From: an uncultured Pseudomonadota bacterium | GTDB taxonomy: Bacteria; Pseudomonadota; Gammaproteobacteria; Steroidobacterales; Steroidobacteraceae | NCBI GenBank assembly: GCA_903910215.1 | Contig: CAIVYV010000160.1 | Location: forward strand, 1 to 13,538 | Reading direction: 5' to 3' | Length of the DNA stretch: 13,538 nt | Shown: piece after piece, positions 1 through 6,933 of the stretch | Position numbering within the stretch: position 1 is the first letter of the stretch | How the letters are laid out: the number at the start of each line of letters is the position of its first letter | Program-made: the position numbers and the translations under genes | The notes under the pieces: model-generated | Told to the model about the DNA's origin: nothing | Databases searched by the model: none | Seen by the model: the letters and a program-made list of their open reading frames with translations, nothing else

Positions 1-123
1 CTTGTGAGCAACTTCTTCACCGGCGAGGTCGCCCGCATCAACCTCGCCTCGGGTGAGAAGCAGGCGAGCGTGATCGCTGGCCTGCCGAAATCGGTGGCCG
101 GGTTGATCGAGTATCGCGGCTGA
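1..123 (+). CDS. C-terminal end of an unidentified protein (possible beta-propeller), 5' truncated by window
   Basis: The first frame is open from base 1 to a TGA at 121-123 and encodes the last 40 residues of a protein whose start lies outside the window. The visible residues (NFFTGEVARINLASGE, then KSVAGLIEYRG) look like the closing strands of a beta-propeller blade of the SMP-30/NHL/YncE kind, which often carry a 'G-V-R-I-D/N-L-A-S/T-G' pattern. That is resemblance only; there is too little sequence to name a family. Only three bases separate its stop from the stop of the convergent ABC permease gene, and I see no clear terminator hairpin in that gap. Confidence 0.6.
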   Translation, partial: LVSNFFTGEVARINLASGEKQASVIAGLPKSVAGLIEYRG

Positions 124-126
124 TTC

Positions 127-1347
127 TTACTCGTAGCGGAGCGCTTCGATCGGATCGAGGCTCGCTGCTTTCGAGGCCGGCGCGATCCCGAACACTACGC
201 CGACCAGCGCCGAAAATCCGGCGGCGGCGAGCATGACCCACACGGGCACGTGTGCCGGCGGAAAGTTGGGTATCAACGAGGCGATGCCCATGCCGGCCAG
301 TAAGCCGAGCACGATGCCGATCAAGCCGCCGAGCAACGATAGCAAGGCCGCCTCGAGCAAGAACTGAATCAAGATGTCGCGACGAGTCGCGCCTAGGGCT
401 TTCAATATGCCGATCTCGCGGGTGCGCTCGGTGACCGACACCAACATGATGTTCATGATGCCGATGCCGCCGACGAGCAGCGAGATACCGACGATACCAG
501 CGAGCACGGCCGTGGCCGTCGCTGTGATCTGATTGAACTGCTTGATGAACGAGTCGGCAGCCTTGATCTCGAAATCGGGCTCGGCATTAGGAGCAAGCTT
601 GCGTGACAGCCGTATGGCCCGGTTAGCGCGTTCGCGTACTTGTGCAAGCTCAGCCAGATTCTCGACAGTGAAGGACACTTCCATGAACGGGCGCTCGAAA
701 GTGCCCGTCAGTGAGCGTGCGACCGAGAAAGGGATGAAGACGCGATTGTCCTGACTGAAGCCGAAGATTTCACCGCGCTTCTCAAGCAGACCAACGACGC
801 GGAACCACTCGCGTCCGATCAGTAGGTATTCGCCGACCGGATTCTTGGGCATCCGCAATTCGTCCCGCACATCGACGCCGATGACGACGATACGCCGACC
901 GTTGCGATCGTCGCTCGCCGTGATGTAACGACCGATGCTCGCATCGACCCCGAGAACGTCCTGCGATTCTTCGGTTGCACCCAAAATCTGCGGAGTCGTC
1001 GTTCTGCCGCGATAGGCCGCGCCGCCGAGTTGCGGCACGATGATCGGCGCAACCCGCGAGACACCGGGCACGCGATAGCGCAGCGTCTCGACGTCATCGA
1101 AGGTGATGCGATTGATGCGGCCGGTACGGAAGTTCTCTTGCTCGTTGATGGCATCGAGCGTGAGCGTGTTGCTGCCGAGATCGGAAAACTGGTTGCTGAT
1201 GGAGTCTGAAAAACCCTGCAGCACCGACACCACTGCGATGACGGCCATAGTACCGATCAGGATACCGAGCGTGGTGAGGAAGCTGCGCAGACGATGCGCA
1301 TTCAGGCTGGCTAGGGCGGCGGAGAAAGCTTCGGCAAGCAGGTTCAT
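127..1347 (-). CDS. ABC transporter permease, MacB/FtsX type (YknZ-like)
   Basis: This 406-residue inner-membrane permease belongs to the MacB/FtsX superfamily of tripartite efflux or mechanotransmission ABC transporters. It has an N-terminal helix (about residues 15-45, [17 protein letters not shown]), a long periplasmic MacB_PCD-type domain (about 50-265), and three C-terminal helices of the FtsX domain. The FtsX part has the typical [21 protein letters not shown] segment, with the cytoplasmic [10 protein letters not shown] coupling helix after it, and the ending [17 protein letters not shown]. In classical MacB the ATPase is fused to the permease; here it is a separate gene just upstream. 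The ATG (1345-1347) overlaps the ATPase stop as ATGA, so translation is probably coupled. It is the last gene of a four-gene operon. The substrate cannot be read from the sequence. Confidence 0.93.
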   Translation of the reverse strand: MNLLAEAFSAALASLNAHRLRSFLTTLGILIGTMAVIAVVSVLQGFSDSISNQFSDLGSNTLTLDAINEQENFRTGRINRITFDDVETLRYRVPGVSRVAPIIVPQLGGAAYRGRTTTPQILGATEESQDVLGVDASIGRYITASDDRNGRRIVVIGVDVRDELRMPKNPVGEYLLIGREWFRVVGLLEKRGEIFGFSQDNRVFIPFSVARSLTGTFERPFMEVSFTVENLAELAQVRERANRAIRLSRKLAPNAEPDFEIKAADSFIKQFNQITATATAVLAGIVGISLLVGGIGIMNIMLVSVTERTREIGILKALGATRRDILIQFLLEAALLSLLGGLIGIVLGLLAGMGIASLIPNFPPAHVPVWVMLAAAGFSALVGVVFGIAPASKAASLDPIEALRYE

Positions 1348-2033
1348 GCGGCACGCGGGGGGTTGAGTGAATCTTCGACGATCAGGCCGTCACGCACACG
1401 GATGGTCCGGTGGCAATGAGCGGCAATGTCGGGTTCGTGGGTCACAATGACGACCGTTTGTCCTTGTGCATGCAGCGCATCGAACAGCGCCATGATTTCG
1501 AGCGAGGTGCGCGAGTCGAGGTTTCCGGTCGGCTCATCGGCGAGCAGTAGCGACGGTTCACCGACGAGCGCACGGGCGACGGCAACGCGTTGTCGCTGAC
1601 CGCCTGAAAGCTGGTTCGGGCGATGATCGAGACGATCACCGAGACCCACTTTCTCGAGGGCGTGCGCGGCACGTTCGCGGCGTTCCGCCGGGGGCATGCG
1701 TCGATAGACGAGCGGCTGCATCACGTTTTGCAGCGCCGTTTGGCGCGGCAGCAAGTGGAAGCTCTGAAAAATGAAACCGATTTCGCGATTGCGCACGGTG
1801 GCGAGCTCGTCATCGCGTAGCGATGACGTGTCGCGACCGTTCAGAATGTATTGTCCCTCGCTCGGTGAATCCAGGCAGCCGATGATGTTCATGAGCGTCG
1901 ACTTGCCCGAGCCCGATGGGCCAATCAGCGCAACGTATTCGTTACGTCCTATGAAAAGATCTACGCCCGCCAAGGCAAGCACGGTCTCCTCGCCGAGGAC
2001 GTATTTCTTGACGATGCCGCGCAGCTCGATCAT
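1344..2033 (-). CDS. ABC transporter ATP-binding protein, MacB/LolD type (YknY-like)
   Basis: This is a 229-residue cytoplasmic nucleotide-binding subunit that would power the neighbouring permease. All ABC motifs are intact: Walker [10 protein letters not shown] (38-46), Q-loop Q90, signature LSGGQRQR (142-149), Walker B LLLADE (162-167) followed by PTGNLD, and switch histidine H199 in VIVTHE. The short length, the [10 protein letters not shown] segment after the Q-loop and the pairing with an FtsX-type permease place it in the MacB/LolD/FtsE group rather than among importers. Its ATG overlaps the stop of the adaptor gene upstream (ATGA), and its own stop overlaps the permease start in the same way. 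A LolD role is less likely because an HlyD/MacA-type adaptor is encoded in the same operon. Confidence 0.95.
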   Translation of the reverse strand: MIELRGIVKKYVLGEETVLALAGVDLFIGRNEYVALIGPSGSGKSTLMNIIGCLDSPSEGQYILNGRDTSSLRDDELATVRNREIGFIFQSFHLLPRQTALQNVMQPLVYRRMPPAERRERAAHALEKVGLGDRLDHRPNQLSGGQRQRVAVARALVGEPSLLLADEPTGNLDSRTSLEIMALFDALHAQGQTVVIVTHEPDIAAHCHRTIRVRDGLIVEDSLNPPRAA

Positions 2034-3232
2034 TCGTCGCCGTCCGTGCCTTCTTCGTTGTTCGTCGGCTTGTTCTTGCGCTCGGTGACCGAATCCCCGT
2101 CGCGCAGGCGACGGAGAGTTTTGGCAGGACCCGTGATGACACGATCTTCGACGGCGATACCGGAGTCGATGGCTTCCCAGCGATCATCCGAGAGGCCCGT
2201 GGTGATAGCTCGCTTGCGGGCTGTGCCGCCATCGTCGACCCAGACGAACTTCTTGACGACGTTTTTCTCAGGCGTCTCCGTGACCACCGCCTCTACCGGT
2301 ACCGACAACTGTTTCCGACCATCGCCCAAGAAGATGATCGCGCGTGCACTCATGCCTGAGCGTAGCTGCAGCGTGCCGGGGGCCTCGATCGCCAGCGTCA
2401 CTTTGTATGAACGGCCTTGGCCTTCTACGGTGGGTGTCAGAGCGATCCGCTCGACTTTGCCAACGAGCGCCGTGTCGGGATAGGCGGCTGCGAAGACGTC
2501 TGCACGTTGTCCGAGCGTGATCTTGGCGACATCTGCCTCATCGACCTTCACTTCAGCCTGAATTGCAGACACGTCGGCGATCTTCATCAACTGCGCGCCG
2601 GCGAGCGAGGCGGTTGAGGGAATCGCGACTTCACCGGCTTTGATCGGCAGCGAGACGATGCGACCGCCGATCGGTGCACGGATTTCCGTCTTCGAGCGCT
2701 GTTCGCGCGCATCGCTGAGGACTGCGAGTGAGCGTTGCAGTGCCTCTTCCGAGCTGCGCAAGTCGGCCTCGGCTACCACGAATTGATTCCGATCCTCATC
2801 GAGACGGTTCTGGTCGATCAGCTTGGCGGTGGCCAACTTTTGACTGCGCTCGTACTGCTGCTTACGCAACGCCACAACCGCGCGCTGCCGGTCGATGTTG
2901 ATGCGATTCTGACGAACACTCGCTTCCTCGCGCGCAATGATGGCGTTGTAGGTTTCCGGGTCGAGTCGCAGCAACAATTGACCCTCTTGTACCGTGTCGC
3001 CTTCCTGCACTGCGATACTGCGAACTCGCGCCGTCACCTCGGCGGTGAGGTTCACTTCGACCTTGTAGGCAAGCGTCCCGGAGGCCAGGATGCTCGGCTT
3101 CACTTCCTGTTCCGCCGCGACGATCACGTCCACGGGAGTACCGGATTTGCCGGAGAGGCGTTTGACGGTCAAAGGCACGGCGATCGCAAGGACGATGAGT
3201 CCGGCTGCCAACCAACGTTTATCGAGTTTCAT
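2030..3232 (-). CDS. Periplasmic adaptor (membrane fusion) protein, MacA/HlyD family (YknX-like)
   Basis: This adaptor links the ABC permease to an outer-membrane channel or assembles on the permease in the periplasm. An N-terminal anchor helix ([16 protein letters not shown], about residues 8-23) follows MKLDKR. Then come a beta-barrel/lipoyl half ([20 protein letters not shown]), an alpha-hairpin coiled coil at about 95-190, the second lipoyl half ([20 protein letters not shown]), and a beta-barrel plus membrane-proximal domain. The C-terminus is acidic and asparagine-rich. I chose the ATG at 3230-3232 (400 residues) because GGAA lies 9 bases upstream. A TTG at 3247 would add only five residues. 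The stop overlaps the ATPase start. No outer-membrane TolC-like gene is visible, so the channel would be encoded elsewhere. Confidence 0.92.
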   Translation of the reverse strand: MKLDKRWLAAGLIVLAIAVPLTVKRLSGKSGTPVDVIVAAEQEVKPSILASGTLAYKVEVNLTAEVTARVRSIAVQEGDTVQEGQLLLRLDPETYNAIIAREEASVRQNRINIDRQRAVVALRKQQYERSQKLATAKLIDQNRLDEDRNQFVVAEADLRSSEEALQRSLAVLSDAREQRSKTEIRAPIGGRIVSLPIKAGEVAIPSTASLAGAQLMKIADVSAIQAEVKVDEADVAKITLGQRADVFAAAYPDTALVGKVERIALTPTVEGQGRSYKVTLAIEAPGTLQLRSGMSARAIIFLGDGRKQLSVPVEAVVTETPEKNVVKKFVWVDDGGTARKRAITTGLSDDRWEAIDSGIAVEDRVITGPAKTLRRLRDGDSVTERKNKPTNNEEGTDGDE

Positions 3233-3250
3233 TGATGTGGTTTCCAAGAA

Positions 3251-3937
3251 TTAGGCGAGCAGCGCCTTGATGATCATGAAGCCGAAGATACCGACGCTCG
3301 GTGCCGCGGCGACGACGATGGGTGTGATCCAGCGTTCCGCACGGGTCCACGATTTCCAGCCGAGTGCGCCGAGCCAAACGGTCCAGAAAGCGAGGAAAGT
3401 GAAGGAGGTCGCGAACGATTTCCAATGGCTGTCGGCATCGAGCTGAATCACGAGCGGATCGAGCGTCGTGATCGACAGACTCTCGAGCGGGGTTTGCGGA
3501 TCCATCCCGATCGCGCCGACGATGATGAGGATCGAGTTGATCAGTGTCGGCATCGATGACCACGTGGCGAGGGCGAGACCCTGCTTGTAGCTGACAGTCA
3601 GCGCAGTCAGCTTGCCCGCGAACCAGAAATAACCACCATAGGCGAGCAGTATCAACAGCAGCACCACGCCGCTGCTCAAGGTCGCACTCCAAAGGATGAA
3701 ACCATTGCCGGTGTTCGATTCTCGGATGGCCTTGAGCTGGGCTTCGGAGATATCAGGATTCGACTGTAGGACGCTGCGCTCGAGAAACCAAGCGGCATCG
3801 ACCGCACTGAAATACAGGAAAGTTCCGAGCATACTGGCCAAGCAAAGCAGCGCCAGTGGCAGCAACCAAGTTGGCTTTTCCTGCAGGCGCTGCAGTATTG
3901 GCGTGGGTTGCAGAAAGATGTCGATCAGGTCTTTCAC
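3251..3937 (-). CDS. Yip1-domain inner-membrane protein (YknW-like), first gene of the ABC operon
   Basis: This 228-residue polytopic membrane protein has about five predicted helices: TWLLPLALLCLASMLGTFLY, then FILWSATLSSGVVLLLILLAY, LINSILIIVGAIG, SFTFLAFWTVWLGALGW and ITPIVVAAAPSVGIFGFMII. The soluble N-terminus (KDLIDIFLQPTPILQRLQEKP) and the helix layout match the Yip1/YckA family. The start is GTG at 3935-3937; an AGGA-type ribosome site lies about 10 bases upstream. Eighteen bases separate it from the adaptor gene, so it heads the operon. In Bacillus subtilis, YknW is also a Yip1-family protein and assists assembly of the YknXYZ transporter; the same helper role here is inferred from gene order. 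Confidence 0.82.
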   Translation of the reverse strand: MKDLIDIFLQPTPILQRLQEKPTWLLPLALLCLASMLGTFLYFSAVDAAWFLERSVLQSNPDISEAQLKAIRESNTGNGFILWSATLSSGVVLLLILLAYGGYFWFAGKLTALTVSYKQGLALATWSSMPTLINSILIIVGAIGMDPQTPLESLSITTLDPLVIQLDADSHWKSFATSFTFLAFWTVWLGALGWKSWTRAERWITPIVVAAAPSVGIFGFMIIKALLA

Positions 3938-3978
3938 AGGCCGTGGGTCCTTGGGGTTTCGACGGTCGGTTAAGGCTC

Positions 3979-4002
3979 GGTGTTATATTTGAATACAACA
4001 CC
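3979..4002. promoter_or_regulatory. 24-bp dyad, candidate YtrA-type (GGTG-N16-CACC) operator
   Basis: The two 12-base arms match at 10 of 12 positions: GGTGTT, one mismatch, TATT, then a non-pairing central TG. The outer form is exactly GGTG-N16-CACC. The dyad is AT-rich inside a GC-rich region and lies in the 144-bp gap between the divergent Yip1/ABC operon and the lipoprotein gene, 41 bases from the Yip1 start and 79 from the lipoprotein start. I recall this pattern as the box bound by the YtrA-family GntR regulator of Xanthomonas citri. No regulator gene is in the window, so the protein that binds it is inferred. No good -35/-10 pair stands out, although TATATT and TATAAC within the dyad could serve as -10 elements. 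Confidence 0.55.
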
Positions 4003-4081
4003 ATAACGGATGCAAGGGGTTTCGGGCTGGCCGAACTCCGTCCGCAGGTGTCAGTCTGACGAAGTATCGGAGGTACGGATC

Positions 4082-4492
4082 ATGAAAAAGTTCCTGTTCG
4101 CGCTGTTTTCACTGGTCGCAGTCAGCGCATGTTCGTCAGGTTTACTGAAGTCCGACGGCCCGCGCCTCGACTACAACAACTACGCGGGCGAGCCCGTGAG
4201 CGATATCGTCGTGATGCGTGGTATCGATTCCTGGACGCCCGTGTCGCGTGACCAGCTGATCATTTGGACGGGCATCAACGAGGCCTACCTGCTGCGCGTC
4301 TGGGACAGCTGCCCCGATTTGATGTTCGCCAACTCGATCCGCGTGACGCAGACCGGGTATACGATCAACAAGTTCGAGAAGGTAGTCGCGGGGCGCGATA
4401 GTTGTCCCATCCTTGAGATCCGACCCCTCGACGTGAAGCAACTGAAGGCCGATCGCAAGGCCGCCAAGGATCGCGATCAGCAGAAGCCCTGA
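4082..4492 (+). CDS. Small lipoprotein, DUF6491-like
   Basis: This 136-residue protein has a lipoprotein signal peptide: MKKFLFALFSLVAVSA followed by Cys17 in a V-S-A-C lipobox, with Ser at +2, which suggests outer-membrane sorting. The mature part (MRGIDSWTPVSRDQLIIWT, then NEAYLLRVWDSCPDL, a FANSI-RVTQTG segment and a CPILEIRPLD ending) resembles DUF6491 proteins, with two cysteines placed as if for a disulfide. The lysine/aspartate-rich tail (KADRKAAKDRDQQKP) is probably disordered. The ATG at 4082 has a GGAGG 8 bases upstream; a longer reading frame from 4010 is disfavoured because it would bury the signal peptide. It diverges from the Yip1/ABC operon and shares the dyad-containing intergenic region. 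Its function is unknown. Confidence 0.82.
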   Translation: MKKFLFALFSLVAVSACSSGLLKSDGPRLDYNNYAGEPVSDIVVMRGIDSWTPVSRDQLIIWTGINEAYLLRVWDSCPDLMFANSIRVTQTGYTINKFEKVVAGRDSCPILEIRPLDVKQLKADRKAAKDRDQQKP

Positions 4493-4508
4493 TCGGCTGA
4501 TGATCAGG
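4488..4508. repeat. Perfect 7-bp inverted repeat at the lipoprotein stop
   Basis: CCTGATC and GATCAGG flank a 7-base loop, starting within the last codons of the lipoprotein gene and ending 13 bases before the cysQ start. No T-run follows, so it is not a typical intrinsic terminator. It could act as a 3' end stabiliser or part of a Rho-dependent end. Confidence 0.5.
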
Positions 4509-4509
4509 C

Positions 4510-4538
4510 GATAATGCGGGCGTGAATTCACCCGCATT
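4510..4538 (+). promoter_or_regulatory. Candidate -10 element and start-spanning hairpin of cysQ
   Basis: GATAAT at 4510-4515 is a good -10 match located 7 bases before the cysQ GTG, which would give a leaderless or nearly leaderless mRNA; no convincing -35 is present at 17-18 bases. Overlapping it, AATGCGGG (4513-4520) and CCCGCATT (4531-4538) form a perfect 8-bp inverted repeat whose 10-base loop contains the GTG start codon (4522-4524) and the self-complementary TGAATTCA. If transcription starts upstream, this hairpin would enclose the start codon. Confidence 0.4.
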
Positions 4539-5367
4539 GGCCGAAGTCGATTTACAAAACGTGTTGGGCGCTGTCCGGCGTATCGCAAGATCCGCGGGCG
4601 AGGCCATCATGGAGGTCTATCGGCGGCTCGAACAGTCCGGCGCAGTCGCGGTTGATCGTAAGGCGGACGCCTCGCCGCTGACCGAGGCGGATCTTGCTGC
4701 TCACCGGCTCATTGTCGAGGGCTTGCGGGCCCTGACGCCCGAGTGGCCGGTGTTGTCTGAGGAGGCAGCCGACGTGCCGCTTGAAGCCCGCCGCAGCTGG
4801 TCGCGTTTCTGGTTGGTCGATCCGCTTGATGGCACCAAAGAATTTCTCTCTCGTAACGGCGAGTTCACGGTCAACATCGCTCTAATTGAAAATCATCGCC
4901 CGGTGTTGGGTGTAGTGCATGTGCCGGTCAGCGGCGTCGATTATTTTGGCTTTGCGAATTTCGGGGCTTGGAAGGCCGCGCGTCTGGATGAGGCCGGTAC
5001 GCGTATTCGAGTCGCGCCGAGTTCGCGTGCGCCGATCCGAGTCGTCGGCAGTCGATCGCACGCGAGTGCGCGGCTGAACGCAGCTTTGCAGGCATTGGAT
5101 TCGCACGAACTCGTGAGCATGGGTAGCTCATTGAAATTTTGCGTGCTCGCCGAGGGCGCTGCCGATGTCTATCCGCGCATCGGTCCGACTTCTGAGTGGG
5201 ATACGGCGGCTGCGCACGCGATCGTGCAGGGGGCCGGAGGCGACGTCCTGCGTCTGGATGGTTCGCCCCTCGAATACAACCGAGGCAATGATTGGTTGAA
5301 TCCCAACTTCATCGCCATCGGTCCTCGCGATCAAGACTGGGTGCGCCTCTTTAGCGGAGTATCGTGA
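4522..5367 (+). CDS. cysQ: 3'(2'),5'-bisphosphate nucleotidase CysQ
   Basis: CysQ removes a phosphate from 3'-phosphoadenosine 5'-phosphate (PAP), a by-product of sulfate assimilation, and is a metal-dependent phosphatase of the inositol monophosphatase superfamily. The metal-site residues are all present: E80 in LSEEAAD, D100 and D103 in WLVDPLDGT (97-105), and D227 in SEWDTAAAH. The 281-residue length is slightly above the usual CysQ length of about 250-270. The GTG start at 4522 has no clear ribosome site; a later GTG at 4561 is possible but would cut into the first helix. Four bases separate its stop from the next gene, so the two are probably co-transcribed. A related inositol monophosphatase specificity is less likely given the K-E-F-L-S-R-N-G-EFTVNIAL segment, which is characteristic of CysQ. 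Confidence 0.93.
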   Translation: MNSPALAEVDLQNVLGAVRRIARSAGEAIMEVYRRLEQSGAVAVDRKADASPLTEADLAAHRLIVEGLRALTPEWPVLSEEAADVPLEARRSWSRFWLVDPLDGTKEFLSRNGEFTVNIALIENHRPVLGVVHVPVSGVDYFGFANFGAWKAARLDEAGTRIRVAPSSRAPIRVVGSRSHASARLNAALQALDSHELVSMGSSLKFCVLAEGAADVYPRIGPTSEWDTAAAHAIVQGAGGDVLRLDGSPLEYNRGNDWLNPNFIAIGPRDQDWVRLFSGVS

Positions 5368-5371
5368 ACGT

Positions 5372-5893
5372 ATGATCTATGAATTCGATGGCTATCGTCC
5401 CGATATCGCTGCGGGCGTGTATGTCGCACCGAGTGCGGATCTCATCGGGCGAGTGCGTCTCGCTCGCGGCTCGAGTGTATGGTTCGGTGTAGTGCTGCGC
5501 GGTGATACCGATTGGATCGAGATCGGCGAGAACAGCAACGTGCAGGATGGCACCGTGATGCATACCGACCCCGGGGTTGTGTTGCATATCGGCGCGAATG
5601 TCACGATCGGACATCGTGCGTTTCTGCATGGTTGCACGGTGGGTGAGGGTAGTCTCATCGCCAATGGCGCGATGGTGCTCGATCGTGCCGTCATTGGTCG
5701 CGATTGCGTGATTGCCGCCGGTGCTTTGGTTCCTCCCGACAAGGTGATCCCTGACGGCAGTGTGGTGATGGGGTCGCCTGGGAAAATCGTGCGCGAGGTC
5801 GGTGAGCGGGAGCGCGCGTTGATTCAGCGATCCGTCGAGAACTATCGGCAGCGCGCCGAGACTTATTTGACGCGCCTAACGCCGTTGAGTTGA
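5372..5893 (+). CDS. Gamma-class carbonic anhydrase family protein (left-handed beta-helix, YrdA-like)
   Basis: This 173-residue protein is built from hexapeptide repeats forming a left-handed parallel beta-helix, with a C-terminal helix (about 145-168). The zinc ligands of the gamma carbonic anhydrase family are in place: H64 in VMHTD, H81 and H86 in GHRAFLHGC. R43 and D45 (LRGD) and Q58/D59 (VQDG), which line the active site in the family, are also present. Many proteins of this YrdA/CaiE/PaaY group show weak or redox-dependent carbonic anhydrase activity, so catalysis is not assured. It lies directly behind cysQ and a likely terminator follows its stop. Its last 18 bases overlap the 3' end of the convergent hydrolase gene. 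Confidence 0.92.
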   Translation: MIYEFDGYRPDIAAGVYVAPSADLIGRVRLARGSSVWFGVVLRGDTDWIEIGENSNVQDGTVMHTDPGVVLHIGANVTIGHRAFLHGCTVGEGSLIANGAMVLDRAVIGRDCVIAAGALVPPDKVIPDGSVVMGSPGKIVREVGERERALIQRSVENYRQRAETYLTRLTPLS

Positions 5894-6895
5894 TCGCAGG
5901 AAATCCTGCATCTGACGCAGGATTTTCTCCGTGTCGCGAGGTGCCAGCACGTCGCCCGCCAACACATGGCTAGATGGATCTTGGCTGTCCGTGACGACGA
6001 CGCGTCGCTTGAAGGATTTGCCGGGCACGCCGCTGCCGAGTCGATCGAACATGGCTTCGATCTGTTCGTGACTAACCACTCTATCGTTGGACGAATAGAT
6101 TACCAGTGTGGGCGTCGCGATGAGTTCAAGGTCGCTGTTCCGCACGTGATCGACCAACGCCATCATCGGTATCAGCGCGCTCGACGGATAACGCCAAGTC
6201 CAAAACGTCGCGTGCGGCCCGTTCGCCGGACGCCATTCGAAAGTCGGCCCGATGACCGCGGAGGCGAGCTGTGTGCCCCAAGGTCCTGCGAGCCACTCGC
6301 TGCGCGGATCGCGCGGTCCGAGATTCGGCGATACGAGCAATAGCGCGGCTAATCGCGTGGCCTCGGGTCGTCGCGCAAGCCACAAAGCCAATGTTCCGCC
6401 TGTCGACGTTCCGATCGCGATCACTTGTTCGCCGATCCGCTCACCGATGGCATAGGCCTCGAGCGTGTCGGTAAGCCAATCGCTCGCACTGGCCTCGGCC
6501 ATCGCTGGCCCGGGTTGTCCGTGACCGCGCAAGCGAGTGTGGAAGAGATTGGCACCTAGCGCGCGTGCGAACTGTTCGGTCAACGGCGAGATCTCCTGTC
6601 GGGTCGCTGAATAACCGTGCAGGTAGACGATCGAGAGCGCCGTCTTGCGACGATCTGCATGAGCCCAAAAAATCTGCTTTTCCGCGCCGGGCGTGATCGG
6701 CCCAAGAGTCGACTGACCGGCCCGACGTTCCGCGTCGGCGAGCTGTGATTCGAGGGCGAGCGGGTCGTTCGGGACCGTGGGCATCATCTTCGGCTCGACG
6801 ATCTCGTGACGAGGACCGATTTGATAAGCGAGCCATACCACGAGGCAGAACGAGATCGTGATCGTGAGAAGTCGCAGTGACAGCCGGCGTATCAT
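5876..6895 (-). CDS. Membrane-anchored alpha/beta hydrolase (serine hydrolase, S33/lysophospholipase-like)
   Basis: This 339-residue alpha/beta hydrolase has an N-terminal signal anchor (residues 5-26, LSLRLLTITISFCLVVWLAY) that probably places the catalytic domain in the periplasm. The triad can be read: nucleophile S164 in the elbow IGTSTGG, acid D271 in VIYSSNDRVV, and H310 in DPSSHVL. The oxyanion-hole strand is VYLHGYSA with H93-G94, and a RLRGHG loop follows at 121-126. The substrate is unknown; monoacylglycerol, lysophospholipid or carboxyl esters are all possible. I chose ATG 6895 because the anchor begins right there; a frame extending to 6991 adds 32 arginine-rich residues and overlaps bchO. 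It converges on the carbonic anhydrase gene and diverges from bchO with only 38 bases between starts. Confidence 0.85.
   Translation of the reverse strand: MIRRLSLRLLTITISFCLVVWLAYQIGPRHEIVEPKMMPTVPNDPLALESQLADAERRAGQSTLGPITPGAEKQIFWAHADRRKTALSIVYLHGYSATRQEISPLTEQFARALGANLFHTRLRGHGQPGPAMAEASASDWLTDTLEAYAIGERIGEQVIAIGTSTGGTLALWLARRPEATRLAALLLVSPNLGPRDPRSEWLAGPWGTQLASAVIGPTFEWRPANGPHATFWTWRYPSSALIPMMALVDHVRNSDLELIATPTLVIYSSNDRVVSHEQIEAMFDRLGSGVPGKSFKRRVVVTDSQDPSSHVLAGDVLAPRDTEKILRQMQDFLRSTQRR
5898..5928 (+). terminator. Likely intrinsic terminator after the carbonic anhydrase-like gene
   Basis: Twelve-base arms (AGGAAATCCTGC and GCAGGATTTTCT) pair with one G-U wobble around a 7-base loop, beginning five bases after the TGA of the carbonic anhydrase-like gene. 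The GC core is flanked by an A-tract before and a TTTT run after, as in a Rho-independent terminator. It lies inside the coding sequence for the last residues of the convergent hydrolase. On the minus strand the T-run is only TTT, so it favours ending + strand transcripts. Confidence 0.6.
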
Positions 6896-6933
6896 GCGAC
6901 GCAAGTCTAGCGAAGCACCGGAGAAACGGGCAG

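Noticed and set aside
4010..4081. Extended N-terminus for the lipoprotein from ATG 4010.
   Set aside because: It would put 24 residues before an evident lipoprotein signal peptide, while ATG 4082 has a strong GGAGG at the right distance.
6865..6882. TGA-N12-ACA upstream of bchO as a PpsR-type site.
   Set aside because: It lies largely within the coding start of the hydrolase, departs from TGT-N12-ACA, and such near-matches are common by chance.
6877..6933. GTG at 6877 as the bchO start, and 6991 as the start of the divergent hydrolase.
   Set aside because: Together they would create a long head-to-head overlap. The extra residues are arginine-rich or low in family resemblance, and TTG 6934 with its GGAG, and ATG 6895 at the signal anchor, fit better.
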